Shown here in pieces: positions 9,182 through 18,686 of a DNA stretch of 64,000 bases. Each line of letters opens with the position of its first letter. The stretch's first letter is position 1. This DNA is from Flavobacterium sp. CFS9 (lineage in GTDB: Bacteria > Bacteroidota > Bacteroidia > Flavobacteriales > Flavobacteriaceae). The notes beneath the pieces were generated by a model. The model did not search any database. It had not been told where the DNA came from and saw only the letters and a list, made by a program, of their open reading frames with translations. The stretch covers positions 4,278,001 to 4,342,000 of the forward strand of contig NZ_AP031573.1 of NCBI RefSeq assembly GCF_041154745.1, read 5' to 3'. The translations under genes and the position numbers were made by a program.

Positions 9182-9702
9182 CTTACATTAATACTTCCGA
9201 TAATCTACAAAAGCAATATTTATACGATCAGGATTTTATGTACGCCATAAAACATACCGTAAGTCCTAAAGAAATTGATTATAAAAACTACAAAGCGGTT
9301 CATTATATCGGTGGGGGGAGCGCTATGTATGATGTTCCTGAAAGTGTAGATATTCAGCAAATTGCTATGCAGGTTTATGAAGATAATAATGGTGTTATTT
9401 CTTCGGTATGCCATGGAACGGCGGGCATTGTTAACCTAAAAACTAAAAATGGTAAATTTTTGGTTGAAGGAAAAAAAATAAGCGGTTATCCTGACTCTTT
9501 CGAAAAACAAGATGGGGAATACTTTAAACATTTTCCGTTCTTAATTCAGAAAACAATAGAAGAGAGAGGTGGAGATTTTAAGTTTTCAAAGAGAAATGGA
9601 TCTTACGTTGAACAAGACGGACGCATTATTACGGGACAAAATTTTCAATCTTCAAATGGTGTCGCTTTAAAAATCATTGAATGGATAGAGAAGAAGCAAT
9701 AA
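9145..9702 (+). pseudogene. DJ-1/PfpI-family protein (class I glutamine amidotransferase-like) lacking its N-terminus
   Basis: The 185-residue frame keeps the core of the family: IGGGSAMYD, then the nucleophile-elbow SSVCHGTAG with its conserved Cys, and VEGKKISGYPDSFE. The usual first 40-50 residues (first beta-strand, glutamate near the active site) are absent. The frame begins inside the 3' end of the NTF2-like pseudogene instead. A deletion that removed the end of one gene and the start of the next explains both. The remaining ORF could still be translated, but a working fold is doubtful. Confidence 0.6.
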
Positions 9703-9739
9703 GGTGGATTATCGGGTTCTGAATCCATTAAAATACGCT

Positions 9740-10579
9740 TTACTTATGCTTGTCAAATAACCATTTTGGAATCTCCTCGGTGAGTAAAAAAGGAATCACA
9801 ATGTTGTTATGATTTAAATGATTTAAAGTGGTAAAGGTCAAATTTTTGTTTGTAGATAATTTATTAAACAATTCAATACTTCCGATATAAGGATTGTCAT
9901 CGTCTTTTTTACCGTGAATAAGCCAGATGTTCTTCTGGCTTAACTTTTTAAGATTGGAAAAATCAGGAACCGCAGCAACAGAAACAGTTGCAGCAAATTG
10001 GTTTGGAGCTATATTTAGTAAGTTTTGTGCCGTCGAGCCGCCCATCGAATATCCAATTAAGTAAATCCTGTTTTTATTGATGTTTGGGTATTCTTTTTCA
10101 ATATTTTGAATTAATTCCAGTAAGGCAAAAACATCCTTTGAAGGTTTTGAAATTTGAATACCATCACTGTTCTTTTCATAATTTGAAGAGCGAGTGCTGA
10201 ATTGCGGTGCAATCACGTAACATTGATATTTATTGTAAATTTCAGGTCTCAGCCAAATTTTGGCAAATGGTTCAAGCTGATTTTCATTGTCATTTCCAAT
10301 TCGGGTAGAGTTGTGGAAAGTAATGACTAAAGGATATTTTTGATTATTGCTATTGTTTTTTGGCGTTAGGAGTCTATAAGGAATTTGTACATTTTCTTTA
10401 GTAAAGATTCTTTTTAGAAAGCTATCGGTATTTAGACTGTTCAGTGCTTTTCGATTGTTTACGAAAGTTAAACTATCAACGGTTGTCTCCCTGAACTCTT
10501 TTCTTTGTGCAGAAGCGAAATTTAGGCTCAAAGTTAAAAAAAGCATTGCCAGAACTTGTCTTGAATTTCTTTTACTCAT
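9740..10579 (-). CDS. Secreted alpha/beta-hydrolase (esterase/dienelactone-hydrolase-like)
   Basis: 279 residues with a signal peptide (ends NFASAQ). The fold motifs are clear: the oxyanion strand YPLVITFHN, the nucleophile elbow GYSMGG (near 170), the acid region IHGKKDDDNPY, and a late His in LNHLNHNN. It probably hydrolyses an ester in the periplasm, resembling PHB-depolymerase-like or peptidase-S9-like esterases. It starts 7 bases after the stop codon of the serine-hydrolase gene upstream, so the two form an operon. Confidence 0.8.
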   Translation of the reverse strand: MSKRNSRQVLAMLFLTLSLNFASAQRKEFRETTVDSLTFVNNRKALNSLNTDSFLKRIFTKENVQIPYRLLTPKNNSNNQKYPLVITFHNSTRIGNDNENQLEPFAKIWLRPEIYNKYQCYVIAPQFSTRSSNYEKNSDGIQISKPSKDVFALLELIQNIEKEYPNINKNRIYLIGYSMGGSTAQNLLNIAPNQFAATVSVAAVPDFSNLKKLSQKNIWLIHGKKDDDNPYIGSIELFNKLSTNKNLTFTTLNHLNHNNIVIPFLLTEEIPKWLFDKHK

Positions 10580-10585
10580 TGGTTT

Positions 10586-11656
10586 TTATAAATTTGAATT
10601 TGAATTCAGCAGATTGCTTTCTCTGATAATTTTTCTAATTCCCTGTTCGAAATAATAAGCAATACTAAAATCTTCGTATGCCTGATTCTCCATGACAATA
10701 ACGCTGGTTTTGGTTTTCGGATAATATAAATTGACAGCTGTAAATCCTTCATCTGGATGAAAACCGGTATGCCCAATTTCCATAATATTGGTTTTATCAT
10801 TTACTCTCAATCCATAACCGTAGCCAATAGGTTTACCTCCAAAAAGCGGATGTGTATTGGTTATAGAATAACTGATCATCTTTTTATAAGTGGCTGGTTT
10901 CAATAACTTGTCCGCGTGCAGACATTCATTCCACTTTGCTAAATCGGGAACAGAAACTATCAAATGACTACCAAAGAAGTTACGAATGTCAAAACTTAAT
11001 TGCTCATTTTGTTTAGTACTTCCGTCTTTTTTTATAGAGCGGCCTTTGGTTAAAAACTTGCTGTTCGTTTCATTAGGGTAGTAACTATCGGTCATTCCGC
11101 ATTTTTTAAATAAGGCAGTCACTAATTCTTCATAAGTTTTATGACTTTGTTTTTCGAGAACCTGACCAGCTACATAATAGCCAATATTAGAATAATTAAA
11201 AGCAGTTCCCGGAATAAATTTAAGAGGTTTGTTTATATCTTCACTACTCAAACCCGAAGTATTGTTGAGTAATTGATGAACAGTAATAGTATCAGCCCAG
11301 GAATATTTAAAATCCGGTAAATAGTTGCGAATAGGGGTTTCTAAATTGATGGTTCCTTTTTCTACTTCCTGAAGGATAAGTGTTGCTGTGATTTGTTTAG
11401 CAAGTGACATTGTCGAAAATTTATCTGCAATTTTCAGTTCTGTTTTCTTGTTGAAATCAGAGTAACCATGCGCTTTTGCATATTTTATTTTTCCGTTTTG
11501 CTTAATAAGAACGACTCCGTTGAAGCTTCGTGGATTTGTTAACTGTAGGAGACTGTCAATTTTTGCAGAAAAGTCGTCTTTTTGTTGTCCGTAATTGTTG
11601 CAGCTTATAAAAAGGACTAAAAAGAAAATTCTGAAGAGTGTAAAAAAGAGGTTCAT
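10586..11656 (-). CDS. Serine hydrolase, class C beta-lactamase/CubicO family
   Basis: 356 residues with an N-terminal signal, possibly a lipoprotein (LVLFISCNNYG). Three active-site motifs are present: SLAK (S-x-x-K, near 84), YSN (near 155) and HTG (near 293). Members are periplasmic esterases, D-amino-acid peptidases or amidases, and true beta-lactam hydrolysis is not implied. First gene of a two-gene minus-strand operon with the esterase. A second family member lies at 26818. Confidence 0.85.
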   Translation of the reverse strand: MNLFFTLFRIFFLVLFISCNNYGQQKDDFSAKIDSLLQLTNPRSFNGVVLIKQNGKIKYAKAHGYSDFNKKTELKIADKFSTMSLAKQITATLILQEVEKGTINLETPIRNYLPDFKYSWADTITVHQLLNNTSGLSSEDINKPLKFIPGTAFNYSNIGYYVAGQVLEKQSHKTYEELVTALFKKCGMTDSYYPNETNSKFLTKGRSIKKDGSTKQNEQLSFDIRNFFGSHLIVSVPDLAKWNECLHADKLLKPATYKKMISYSITNTHPLFGGKPIGYGYGLRVNDKTNIMEIGHTGFHPDEGFTAVNLYYPKTKTSVIVMENQAYEDFSIAYYFEQGIRKIIRESNLLNSNSNL

Positions 11657-12113
11657 TGAATAGTTTAGTTTTTTGTTTGGATAGACAGATTCCTTTTGAT
11701 TATTATATTAATCCGTTTATAGCTTCAATAAGAGAGATTAGGATAACTTTTTTGGTTAATAAAAATTGACTTTTCCTTGAGCGAATGTAAGAATTATTAC
11801 AGCGAATAATTTACTATTCCGAAACAGAAATTAAAAAAGATTTTTGCTTCATGGTTTAATTAAAATTTCACTTAAATTAAGAAAATAATGGCTCGTGGGC
11901 AGGTTTGTATCAGTATAGGAAGTTCCTTAGTTTTTTTGCATTTTTTAGTCTTATTTTTTTGAATACTGATGTATGAGTGAAAATTGTTTTTATATTAGTG
12001 CCTGAATAATCTTAAACCTTTATCCTATTTTAGAATGGCTTTAAAGGCAATTGCAGGAAAGGAAATTCCATCATGTTTAAAAAGAAATCAATTCATTTAA
12101 TCCCAAATCTAAA
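11657..12113. other. Divergent intergenic region without a recognised feature
   Basis: 457 bases between a minus-strand and a plus-strand gene, so it must hold both promoters. I see AT-rich sequence, no ORF with a plausible start, no strong hairpin and no clear TTG-N19-TAnnTTTG match. Confidence 0.5.
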
Positions 12114-13301
12114 ATGAAAAATAATCTAATCGCTTTTTTATTTGTATGTGCCGTTACAAATATGTTTGGACAAGTACCAACGGTTTCAGTACCGGATAAA
12201 ACGGATTCAGCCGGCAATACGAATGATAAGGTCACTCATAAAGTGCTAAAACCGTTGACGAAAGTGGCATTGGATAAAGAGTCAATTTTGATTTACGATT
12301 ACGACGGTTCTCTATTTTCCTTCAATTTAGAGTCTGAGAAAATTAACTGGACAGTAAAAGCAACGGATTCTTTTACGGAGTTGTGTGCAAACGCTATAAC
12401 ACTACAAGATGGAGTAGTGTATATTCCTTTTATTAATGGAGAAATTTTTGCAATTGACAATCAGACTGGTGCTGTTTTTTGGAAATCAAGATTGGGGAAT
12501 AGTACAGATCAGATCATCCTGAAAAATCAGATTCCGGTGATAAATGAGGGAAAATTATTTGTAACCTCCCAAAACGGTAATATTTATGCGCTTGATCTAA
12601 AAACGGGCAGTTTACTATGGAATCATAAATTGGACGCTGAAAATAATGAGAGTCCGGTTCTTTTATTTAATAACAAAGTTTTTATCCAAAGCGGAACTTC
12701 TGTTTATAGTTTTGAAGCGAATACCGGAAAACTTTTGGTTCAAAAGAGCTTTGAGGAAGCCATGCGCGGAAAATTGGTAACAGATGGAGAAAGTATATTT
12801 ACTGCAAATGAAAAAAATGTAGTTTTTGCTCTAAATCCTGATAAATTGGAGGTTCTGTGGCAATTTAAATTGGATGAAACTCAAAATAATATTAAGGAAC
12901 GTATATTTTGCAAAGACAAAAAGGTATATTTTGCCGCACAAGGCTCCGAAGTTTCTTCGATATACGCTTTAGATTCAAAAACTGGAACTCAAATTTGGAA
13001 AACGGATTTTAAAGGTGACAATGTTGAATATATGGTTGAAGAAAGTGATAATATTTGGGGCTATACCCATAAAAGTAAGCTCTTTCAATTGGATATTACA
13101 AACGGTGAAATTGCATTTGAATACAAATTATCAACGAGACCTATTTCAAATTTGGAATTTCTGGGTGACGATTACTTTTTTTATTATTCTGATGCCGCTC
13201 TGATTCAGTTTGAATATAAAACCAAAGACGAAAACGAAGTCTATTTGCGCACCTCAATTAAAGATGACGTGTATAGTGCATTTGTGAAACTGATTCGATA
13301 A
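12114..13301 (+). CDS. PQQ-like beta-propeller protein (secreted)
   Basis: 395 residues with a signal peptide ending TNMFGQ. The rest consists of repeating blade units of the type G-x-(I/V)-(Y/F)-A-(I/L)-D-x-x-T-G-x-x-x-W (e.g. GNIYALDLKTGSLLWNHKL), matching the PQQ_2/BamB-like propeller domain. It is likely a periplasmic or outer-membrane scaffold. The lipobox cysteine of BamB is absent, so BamB itself is unlikely. No neighbour suggests a specific role. Confidence 0.75.
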   Translation: MKNNLIAFLFVCAVTNMFGQVPTVSVPDKTDSAGNTNDKVTHKVLKPLTKVALDKESILIYDYDGSLFSFNLESEKINWTVKATDSFTELCANAITLQDGVVYIPFINGEIFAIDNQTGAVFWKSRLGNSTDQIILKNQIPVINEGKLFVTSQNGNIYALDLKTGSLLWNHKLDAENNESPVLLFNNKVFIQSGTSVYSFEANTGKLLVQKSFEEAMRGKLVTDGESIFTANEKNVVFALNPDKLEVLWQFKLDETQNNIKERIFCKDKKVYFAAQGSEVSSIYALDSKTGTQIWKTDFKGDNVEYMVEESDNIWGYTHKSKLFQLDITNGEIAFEYKLSTRPISNLEFLGDDYFFYYSDAALIQFEYKTKDENEVYLRTSIKDDVYSAFVKLIR

Positions 13302-13746
13302 GCAAAAAAACATATCAGTTTTCTTCGGATTTTATTCTGAGTCGCTTCATTCGGGGAGTGATAAGTTGTTTGTTATTACTGTTTTGAACTTGTTTTCCTG
13401 AAGCTGAAGAGCGTTGTATAAGCTGATACGTTTTTTTGCACTACATTACTATGTCATAATTCTTTGGTACACCATAATCGTTATAATGGTTATAAAAATA
13501 ACTTGTATTGTAAGTATGATTTTATTTTTTTGTCTGCGCTCTTTAGTAGCTTGCTTAAAAATTTTAAAGTAACCGGCATTTTTTTTATGTCTTTTCATGA
13601 CTTTGGAAATTAAGTTTAATAAAAGTAAACAGCGTTACTTTTTGTGATTTTTATGCAAATGATGTGCCGTAAAAAGCATTTTCTAATTAATTATTTGATT
13701 TTTAGTGTGCTATTTTTTAAGTTTTTTCATCATTTGAAAGAAAATA
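13302..13746. other. Intergenic region upstream of kdpA
   Basis: AT-rich, with no convincing ORF or terminator-type hairpin. The two palindromes just downstream (13748-13782) are the only structured signal. Confidence 0.4.
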
Positions 13747-13747
13747 G

Positions 13748-13782
13748 TATCAAAATGATAGTGTAATCGTATCAAAATGATA
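13748..13782. promoter_or_regulatory. Pair of identical palindromic sites (putative operators) before kdpA
   Basis: GTATCAAAATGATA occurs at 13747-13760 and again at 13769-13782. Each contains the perfect palindrome TATCA-AAA-TGATA, and the centres are 22 bases apart, two helical turns. This is the layout of a regulator dimer pair. It lies 66-100 bases upstream of the kdpA start. Confidence 0.6.
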
Positions 13783-13847
13783 AGGTAGTAGCGTTTCATA
13801 TAATTGCTTTTAGTTGTAAATCAGGGATTAGCATTTTTGTTGTTTGT

Positions 13848-15593
13848 ATGGACTGGTTGTTGGTGCTTTCGGAAAGAACCTCAATCTTAAAAAATATGTT
13901 AACTCAATTAATAGTTTCTCTTAGTATTCTTCTTACTGTTATCTTGCTGTCGGTCATCGTGGGGCGTGAAATGAAAAAAATATACGCCGGCGAAAGAAGT
14001 ATAACTGACTTCATTAATCCATTAGACCGATTGATATACCGGTTTTGCAAAATTGACCCCACGGTTCAAATGAATTGGAAAACGTATTTGAAAATACTAT
14101 TATCTGTACAATTCATATGGTTTCTCTGGGGATTTGTTGTTTTATTGCTGCAGGGAAAACTTTTCTTAAACCCTGTCGGTATCGACAGTATGGAGTGGAC
14201 ATTAGCATTAAATTCTACAGTTAGTTTTCTGACGAGTACCAATTTGCAGCATTATTCAGGAGAGACAGGAGCCAGTTATTTGGCTCAGGTAGGTGTGTTT
14301 ATGCTTTTACAGTTTTTAAGTGCGGCCACAAGTCTTTGTGCAGGTGTAGCGATTGTCAGGGGACTTGCTGCTCAATCGATACAAGGATTAGGAAATTTTT
14401 ATAGTGATTTTGTAAAATCATCTACTCGTATATTGTTGCCGTTAAGTATAATTACGGCAACTTTTTTTTTGTTTAATGGTGTGCCTATGACATTTGAGGA
14501 ACCTGAGAGAATTACGTCGGTTGAAGGCAGGGAAATAGTAGTTTCAACGGGCCCCGTTGCAGCTTTTCTTCCGATCAAGGAATTAGGATCTAATGGTGGT
14601 GGCTTTTTTGGAACCAACTGTGCGCATCCATTTGAAAATCCTAACTTTTTCACTTACATCATTCATACTATTATCGTTTGGTTGTTACCGATGTCTTTTA
14701 TCATTTTCGTAGGACGATATCTCAATAATAAGAAATTTTCAAGAATGCTTTTGGGAGTCATGCTCATGGGGTTCTTTGTAACTTGTATTCCCTTAGTCTG
14801 TGGTGAAATTTCCGGTAATCCCAAACTCAGCGCATTGGGTATTGACTCATCACTAGCTAATATGGAAGGTAAAGAGGTGCGTTTTGGAACGTATTATTCC
14901 TCTTTTTACAGCGCGGTCAATATGATAATTCCGGCAGGTACCATAACAGGTATGCACGATAGTTACATGCCGTTGTCTTCGATAGGAATGTTTATAGGAA
15001 TGCAGGTAGATGCCTTTTTTGGAGGACTGGGCACAGGATGGATTAACATGTTTATTTACCTGATCATAGCCACTTTTATCGGTTCACTGATGGTAGGAAG
15101 AACTCCGGAGTTGTTTGGCAGGAAAATTTCAACTAAGGAAGTTCAGGTAGCAGTTTTGGTTAACCTTTCCGCTTTGGCAATTCCGTTATTGTTTTCGGCA
15201 ATTGCGGTTCATGTTTATTTGTATGTTCCGGAGGTTGTGGAGTGGCTGAGCAATACAGGACCGCATGGTTTTACCACTATAGTGTATAAATATGTATCTT
15301 CTATGGCAGGAAACGGAAGCGGGTTTGAAGGACTGGCAGATAATACCCCTTTCTGGAATCTTACCACTTCGGTTACCATGCTTGCCGGTCGTTTTATTCC
15401 GATAATTGGAGCGTTTTTAATCATTGGATATTTAAGTGCTAAAAAAGCTGTAGCCTCTTCGCTGGGTACTTTGAGGGTTGATTCGGGTATTTTTGGAACA
15501 TTATTATTTATGGTCATTATGATTTTAACCGTGATGTCTATGTTTATTGTTTTTGCATTAGGACCTGTTCAGGAACATTTGCTTATGGTTTGA
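13848..15593 (+). CDS. kdpA: Potassium-transporting ATPase subunit A (K+-selective channel subunit)
   Basis: KdpA is the K+-conducting membrane subunit of the high-affinity KdpFABC pump. The protein has about ten hydrophobic segments and the expected filter loops, including LNSTVSFLTSTNLQHYSGE, GSNGGGFFGTN and the late MAGNGSGFEGL. Family proteins begin close to the first helix, so Met17 (base 13896, MLTQLIVSLS) is the more likely start, giving 565 residues. The P-type ATPase kdpB and kdpC do not follow; the next gene is an XRE regulator. Either the rest of the operon is elsewhere or this is an orphan second copy. Confidence 0.88.
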   Translation: MDWLLVLSERTSILKNMLTQLIVSLSILLTVILLSVIVGREMKKIYAGERSITDFINPLDRLIYRFCKIDPTVQMNWKTYLKILLSVQFIWFLWGFVVLLLQGKLFLNPVGIDSMEWTLALNSTVSFLTSTNLQHYSGETGASYLAQVGVFMLLQFLSAATSLCAGVAIVRGLAAQSIQGLGNFYSDFVKSSTRILLPLSIITATFFLFNGVPMTFEEPERITSVEGREIVVSTGPVAAFLPIKELGSNGGGFFGTNCAHPFENPNFFTYIIHTIIVWLLPMSFIIFVGRYLNNKKFSRMLLGVMLMGFFVTCIPLVCGEISGNPKLSALGIDSSLANMEGKEVRFGTYYSSFYSAVNMIIPAGTITGMHDSYMPLSSIGMFIGMQVDAFFGGLGTGWINMFIYLIIATFIGSLMVGRTPELFGRKISTKEVQVAVLVNLSALAIPLLFSAIAVHVYLYVPEVVEWLSNTGPHGFTTIVYKYVSSMAGNGSGFEGLADNTPFWNLTTSVTMLAGRFIPIIGAFLIIGYLSAKKAVASSLGTLRVDSGIFGTLLFMVIMILTVMSMFIVFALGPVQEHLLMV

Positions 15594-15762
15594 TAGTTTG
15601 AAGAAAAATGATTCTATATTTCTGATTTTTATATATTGTTAGTGTCGTTCCTAAGTTTTAAATGTATGTTGTTTGAAATATAAGAAAAAACGTATTTTTG
15701 TAAAGTATAGAATTGAAGCATCATCCTGGCAGTATTATACATAGTTGAATATGTTTTTTATG

Positions 15763-15794
15763 TTGCCTGATATTAAACTTAATTGTTATCTTTG
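15763..15794 (+). promoter_or_regulatory. Promoter of the XRE regulator, probably giving a leaderless mRNA
   Basis: TTG at 15763-15765 and TATCTTTG at 15787-15794 (spacer 21). The ATG starts only 4 bases after the -7 element, so transcription would begin at or next to the start codon. Confidence 0.5.
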
Positions 15795-15798
15795 AATT

Positions 15799-16230
15799 AT
15801 GAGCACATTAACAAAACCGAATCACATAGGACGAAAAATTAGTCGTATTCGCGAACTTAGAGATATGAAGCAAGAAGCTTTGGCTCAGGCTTTAGGAACC
15901 AATCAACAAGCAGTTTCTTTAATGGAAAATAGTGAAACTATTGAGGATGAGAAACTAGAACAGGTAGCAAAGGCTTTGGGAGTGACAGCTGAAGCAATTA
16001 AAAATTTTTCAGATGAAAATATGATTAATTATTTCAATACTTTCACTGACAATGATTTTAGCAGTACTAATGGTGCTTTCGGGGCATTTACCAGTAACAA
16101 TCAATGCACATTTAACCCCCTTGATAAACTGATTGAGTCTTATGATGAAAACAAAAAGCTTTACGAACGTTTAGTTCAGGCTGAAAAAGATAAAGTAGAG
16201 TATCTGGAAAAGCTATTAAAAGTGAAATAG
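15799..16230 (+). CDS. XRE-family helix-turn-helix regulator
   Basis: 143 residues. An N-terminal lambda-repressor-type HTH (about 10-65; the recognition region includes QALGTNQQAVSLMENS) is joined through an Asn/Phe-rich linker to a C-terminal charged helix (KLYERLVQAEKDKVEYLEKLL) likely to form a coiled-coil dimer. It is a DNA-binding regulator with unknown targets. It lies downstream of orphan kdpA but has its own promoter. Confidence 0.85.
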   Translation: MSTLTKPNHIGRKISRIRELRDMKQEALAQALGTNQQAVSLMENSETIEDEKLEQVAKALGVTAEAIKNFSDENMINYFNTFTDNDFSSTNGAFGAFTSNNQCTFNPLDKLIESYDENKKLYERLVQAEKDKVEYLEKLLKVK

Positions 16231-16404
16231 GTTTTTTATTTGAAAGAAGTTTTTCTATAAGATAAGGTCTTAGATTTTAAAGGAAAATCCAAATCCAGTA
16301 CTACTAAATGCAGTATCAGGATTTGGATTTTTTTGTTTATCGAACCCTCAATATTAAGTTGTTTATTTTCACAGATTTTATGGATTATTTTCTTTTTAGT
16401 TTAA

Positions 16405-17553
16405 TTATTCGAGAGAAGGTGATGAATTGCCAAAGTTTAATCCCCAATTCACTCCAAAAAGCGCCAGAAGATTATCTTCTTTTTGAAAGTCCTTCCCAAA
16501 TGCTCCTGAGATGCTTATGTTTTTATCTATTCTAAAATTTATACTACCTACAGATCTTTCGCTTTTTACAGTTCCATTTCTTTTTATGTATTCATACCCT
16601 AAGCTAAATTTTCCAAATTCAAAACTTATTTTACTTCCAAAATCTCTATAGTAATTTGTTGTGTAGACATTAGTAGAATCCATATTAAACCCGTCTTCGA
16701 TATATCGACCAATAAATAGAAGATTTGCATAGTTATTTGTAGAACTTTCTTCATTATCCTCATTTAAAATCAAATTAAATTCTCCGGTTAGCCATGATCC
16801 AAAGCGATTAATTGTACCGCCATTTATAGAATTGTCCTTGAAAAGATCGCTATAAGCAGCAGCTGCATCCAGTTTGAAAATTGGCTTGATTACCTTTTCG
16901 AAAGGTTTTAGGCGATCTCTTATTTTTTGTTCTTCTAAAAAGAATTTTTCTATAGCTTTTTGTTGTTCCGCCTCATCTACTATTTGAAGTATTTCCTCAG
17001 GAATCATTAATGCTTTATCTGTTAATACACGTTGAATATTTTGTTTCGTTTCATATACTTTTTCCTTACTAAAAAAACGTAACAATGTTGTTCTTGCTCC
17101 TATAGAGAAGGTCTGACGTTTGTTGTCTCCTGCAATAGTTTCAAAATCCTTTTTTAAATAGGCAAAAGAAAGAGTAGTTGTATTTAGCCCGCTAAAAGGG
17201 TTTTGTTTTAAGTTGCCTGTTGCTTTATCTTTGGTTACACCAATATATCGATCATAGGTTCTTTTTTTACTTTTGGTATTGATAAAAAAGTATGGAGTCA
17301 CTTCTATAGCCATACTCTCACCAAAATTGTTTTGTACATGTAATGCTAATGCTTTTACATTCTCAGGAGTGTATATATCCGTTACTGTTTCTTCTAACAA
17401 TTGAAAAGCAGGACTGGTTAAATTGGACATTGGAAATTCACTTAATGGAACATTTTTTTCCTGGGCATTGATGTACCAGATGTTGCCTAATATAATTATT
17501 AGTATGTAATAGTTTTTCATAAGTTTATTGTTTTGTAAATTGAACGTATGCAA
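16405..17553 (-). CDS. Hypothetical secreted protein, probable outer-membrane beta-barrel
   Basis: The first Met gives 382 residues, but the signal peptide begins at Met12 (base 17520; MKNYYILIIILGNIWYINAQ), which is the likelier start. The central part is helical and charged (EILQIVDEAEQQKAIEKFFLEEQ). The C-terminal half has alternating strands (FEFGKFSLGYEYIKR, INFRIDKNISISGAF) like a small porin. I do not recognise a named family. It is encoded just after the 114-residue ORF on the same strand and is probably co-transcribed with it. Confidence 0.6.
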   Translation of the reverse strand: MHTFNLQNNKLMKNYYILIIILGNIWYINAQEKNVPLSEFPMSNLTSPAFQLLEETVTDIYTPENVKALALHVQNNFGESMAIEVTPYFFINTKSKKRTYDRYIGVTKDKATGNLKQNPFSGLNTTTLSFAYLKKDFETIAGDNKRQTFSIGARTTLLRFFSKEKVYETKQNIQRVLTDKALMIPEEILQIVDEAEQQKAIEKFFLEEQKIRDRLKPFEKVIKPIFKLDAAAAYSDLFKDNSINGGTINRFGSWLTGEFNLILNEDNEESSTNNYANLLFIGRYIEDGFNMDSTNVYTTNYYRDFGSKISFEFGKFSLGYEYIKRNGTVKSERSVGSINFRIDKNISISGAFGKDFQKEDNLLALFGVNWGLNFGNSSPSLE

Positions 17554-17869
17554 ATGCTATAAACAGTTGATTGTATATTTTCCTTTTTTTGACAGTTAAT
17601 TTCTGGCTTTGCCCACCATAAGAAACTTCGATGTCTAATCGGGTAGTTGCCATTATTTGGTCAATATTCTGATCAACGTGAAATAATGATTGCACAGTCA
17701 TTTTTTCATTCTGAAGTGTTGAAAGATCTCCTAGAATTTTTGAAAATTGATTTTCGGGGTAAGTTGTAACTTCACCTTTTAAACGAATTGCCGCACCAAC
17801 AATCGCATCAGAACTTATTGCTACATTTAGTGTAACTTGAACCCCCTCAGGGATTTTTACTGTTTCCAT
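17525..17869 (-). CDS. Hypothetical protein, 114 residues
   Basis: No signal peptide and a beta-rich pattern (VQVTLNVAISSDAIVGAAIRLKGEV, LDIEVSYGGQSQKLTVKKRK). I recognise no family. It directly precedes the putative outer-membrane protein; with that gene's Met12 start the spacing is 4 bases, which indicates one operon. Confidence 0.55.
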   Translation of the reverse strand: METVKIPEGVQVTLNVAISSDAIVGAAIRLKGEVTTYPENQFSKILGDLSTLQNEKMTVQSLFHVDQNIDQIMATTRLDIEVSYGGQSQKLTVKKRKIYNQLFIAFAYVQFTKQ

Positions 17870-18029
17870 AATATTTAAGTTTTAGTTATGCATAAAAGTA
17901 ACTAGTCGAGATATTCTGAAATCAAGTATATACACCTGATTTAGACATCGAAAAGATTTTTTTTTGTCTTGTTATTTCATTTTTTCATCCCCAAATTCCT
18001 TCAATTGTAAAAGATAATGATATATTTGC

Positions 18030-18240
18030 GCCAGATTTTGGTCTGTTTTTTCTTAAGAAAAAATGGTTAAAAGGGAATCAGGTGTAAATCCTGAACAGAC
18101 CCGCTACTGTAAGTTCTGTATAAGTCTTTAAACGTTACTCATGCCATTGTCCGCCGCGGCGGATGAGAAGGCTGTTTTAAAGATGGAACAAGTCAGGAGA
18201 CCTGCCACAATCACATAGTTTAAGACTTTCGTGGAATAAA
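18030..18240 (+). ncRNA. Cobalamin (B12) riboswitch
   Basis: The core is clear: GGGAAtcaGGTGtaAAtCC near 18074, the CCCGCTACTGTaa block near 18100, a variable GC-rich arm, and the B12 box AGTCAGGAGACCTGCC at 18191-18206. A TATATTTG -7 element at 18021-18028 lies just upstream. A hairpin soon after (CCTGTCAT...ATGACGGG, 18261-18281) may be the expression platform. It should switch off the lipoprotein genes downstream when cobalamin is abundant. Confidence 0.92.
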
Positions 18241-18337
18241 GTTGAAGAACAATAAACGAACCTGTCATTTTTTATGACGGGATTCTGCCTTATTGCGTTT
18301 CTAGTTTATACATCCGGGAGTTTTCTTAATTCAATTA

Positions 18338-18610
18338 GTGATGTATCATACAAAAAGAGAATTCTTATTTATTGTTATCGTTTTTGTTTCTCTTCTGTTT
18401 CAGGCAGGGGTGTTTTATAGTTGCTTTTTCTTTCTGAGAGCATCACTTCTGAAAAAGAAATCCGAGTGGAGTCAGAATTTTTTGAATGTATTGTCTCTCG
18501 GTGTCTTCCCTTACTTTAATCCTCTTCCCATAAAAAAGAAATACCATTCGGGTACGCTTGACGATCCCGGTTTGTCTAACGATTATAAGAATAACATTAC
18601 TCCCTATTGA
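18338..18610 (+). CDS. Small hydrophobic ORF after the riboswitch, uncertain
   Basis: The 90-residue ORF starts with a strong hydrophobic segment (FLFIVIVFVSLLFQAGVFYSCFFFL) and then a basic, low-complexity tail. I recognise no family. It lies between the riboswitch and the first lipoprotein gene, where a leader would be expected, so it may be a chance ORF in the untranslated leader, or a decayed gene. Confidence 0.3.
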   Translation: MMYHTKREFLFIVIVFVSLLFQAGVFYSCFFFLRASLLKKKSEWSQNFLNVLSLGVFPYFNPLPIKKKYHSGTLDDPGLSNDYKNNITPY

Positions 18611-18686
18611 AGATTTTAACTAAAACTTCGTTCATTATTTCTTCAATTCCGCTCGCTTTTGCTACTACAAACTTAAACAATACCAC

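Noticed and set aside
10586..11656. True beta-lactamase
   Set aside because: The three motifs occur in all class C-like esterases and DD-peptidases. Nothing specific to antibiotic hydrolysis is visible.
11657..12113. Hidden gene in the 457-base gap
   Set aside because: No frame on either strand shows a start, signal or composition of a protein.
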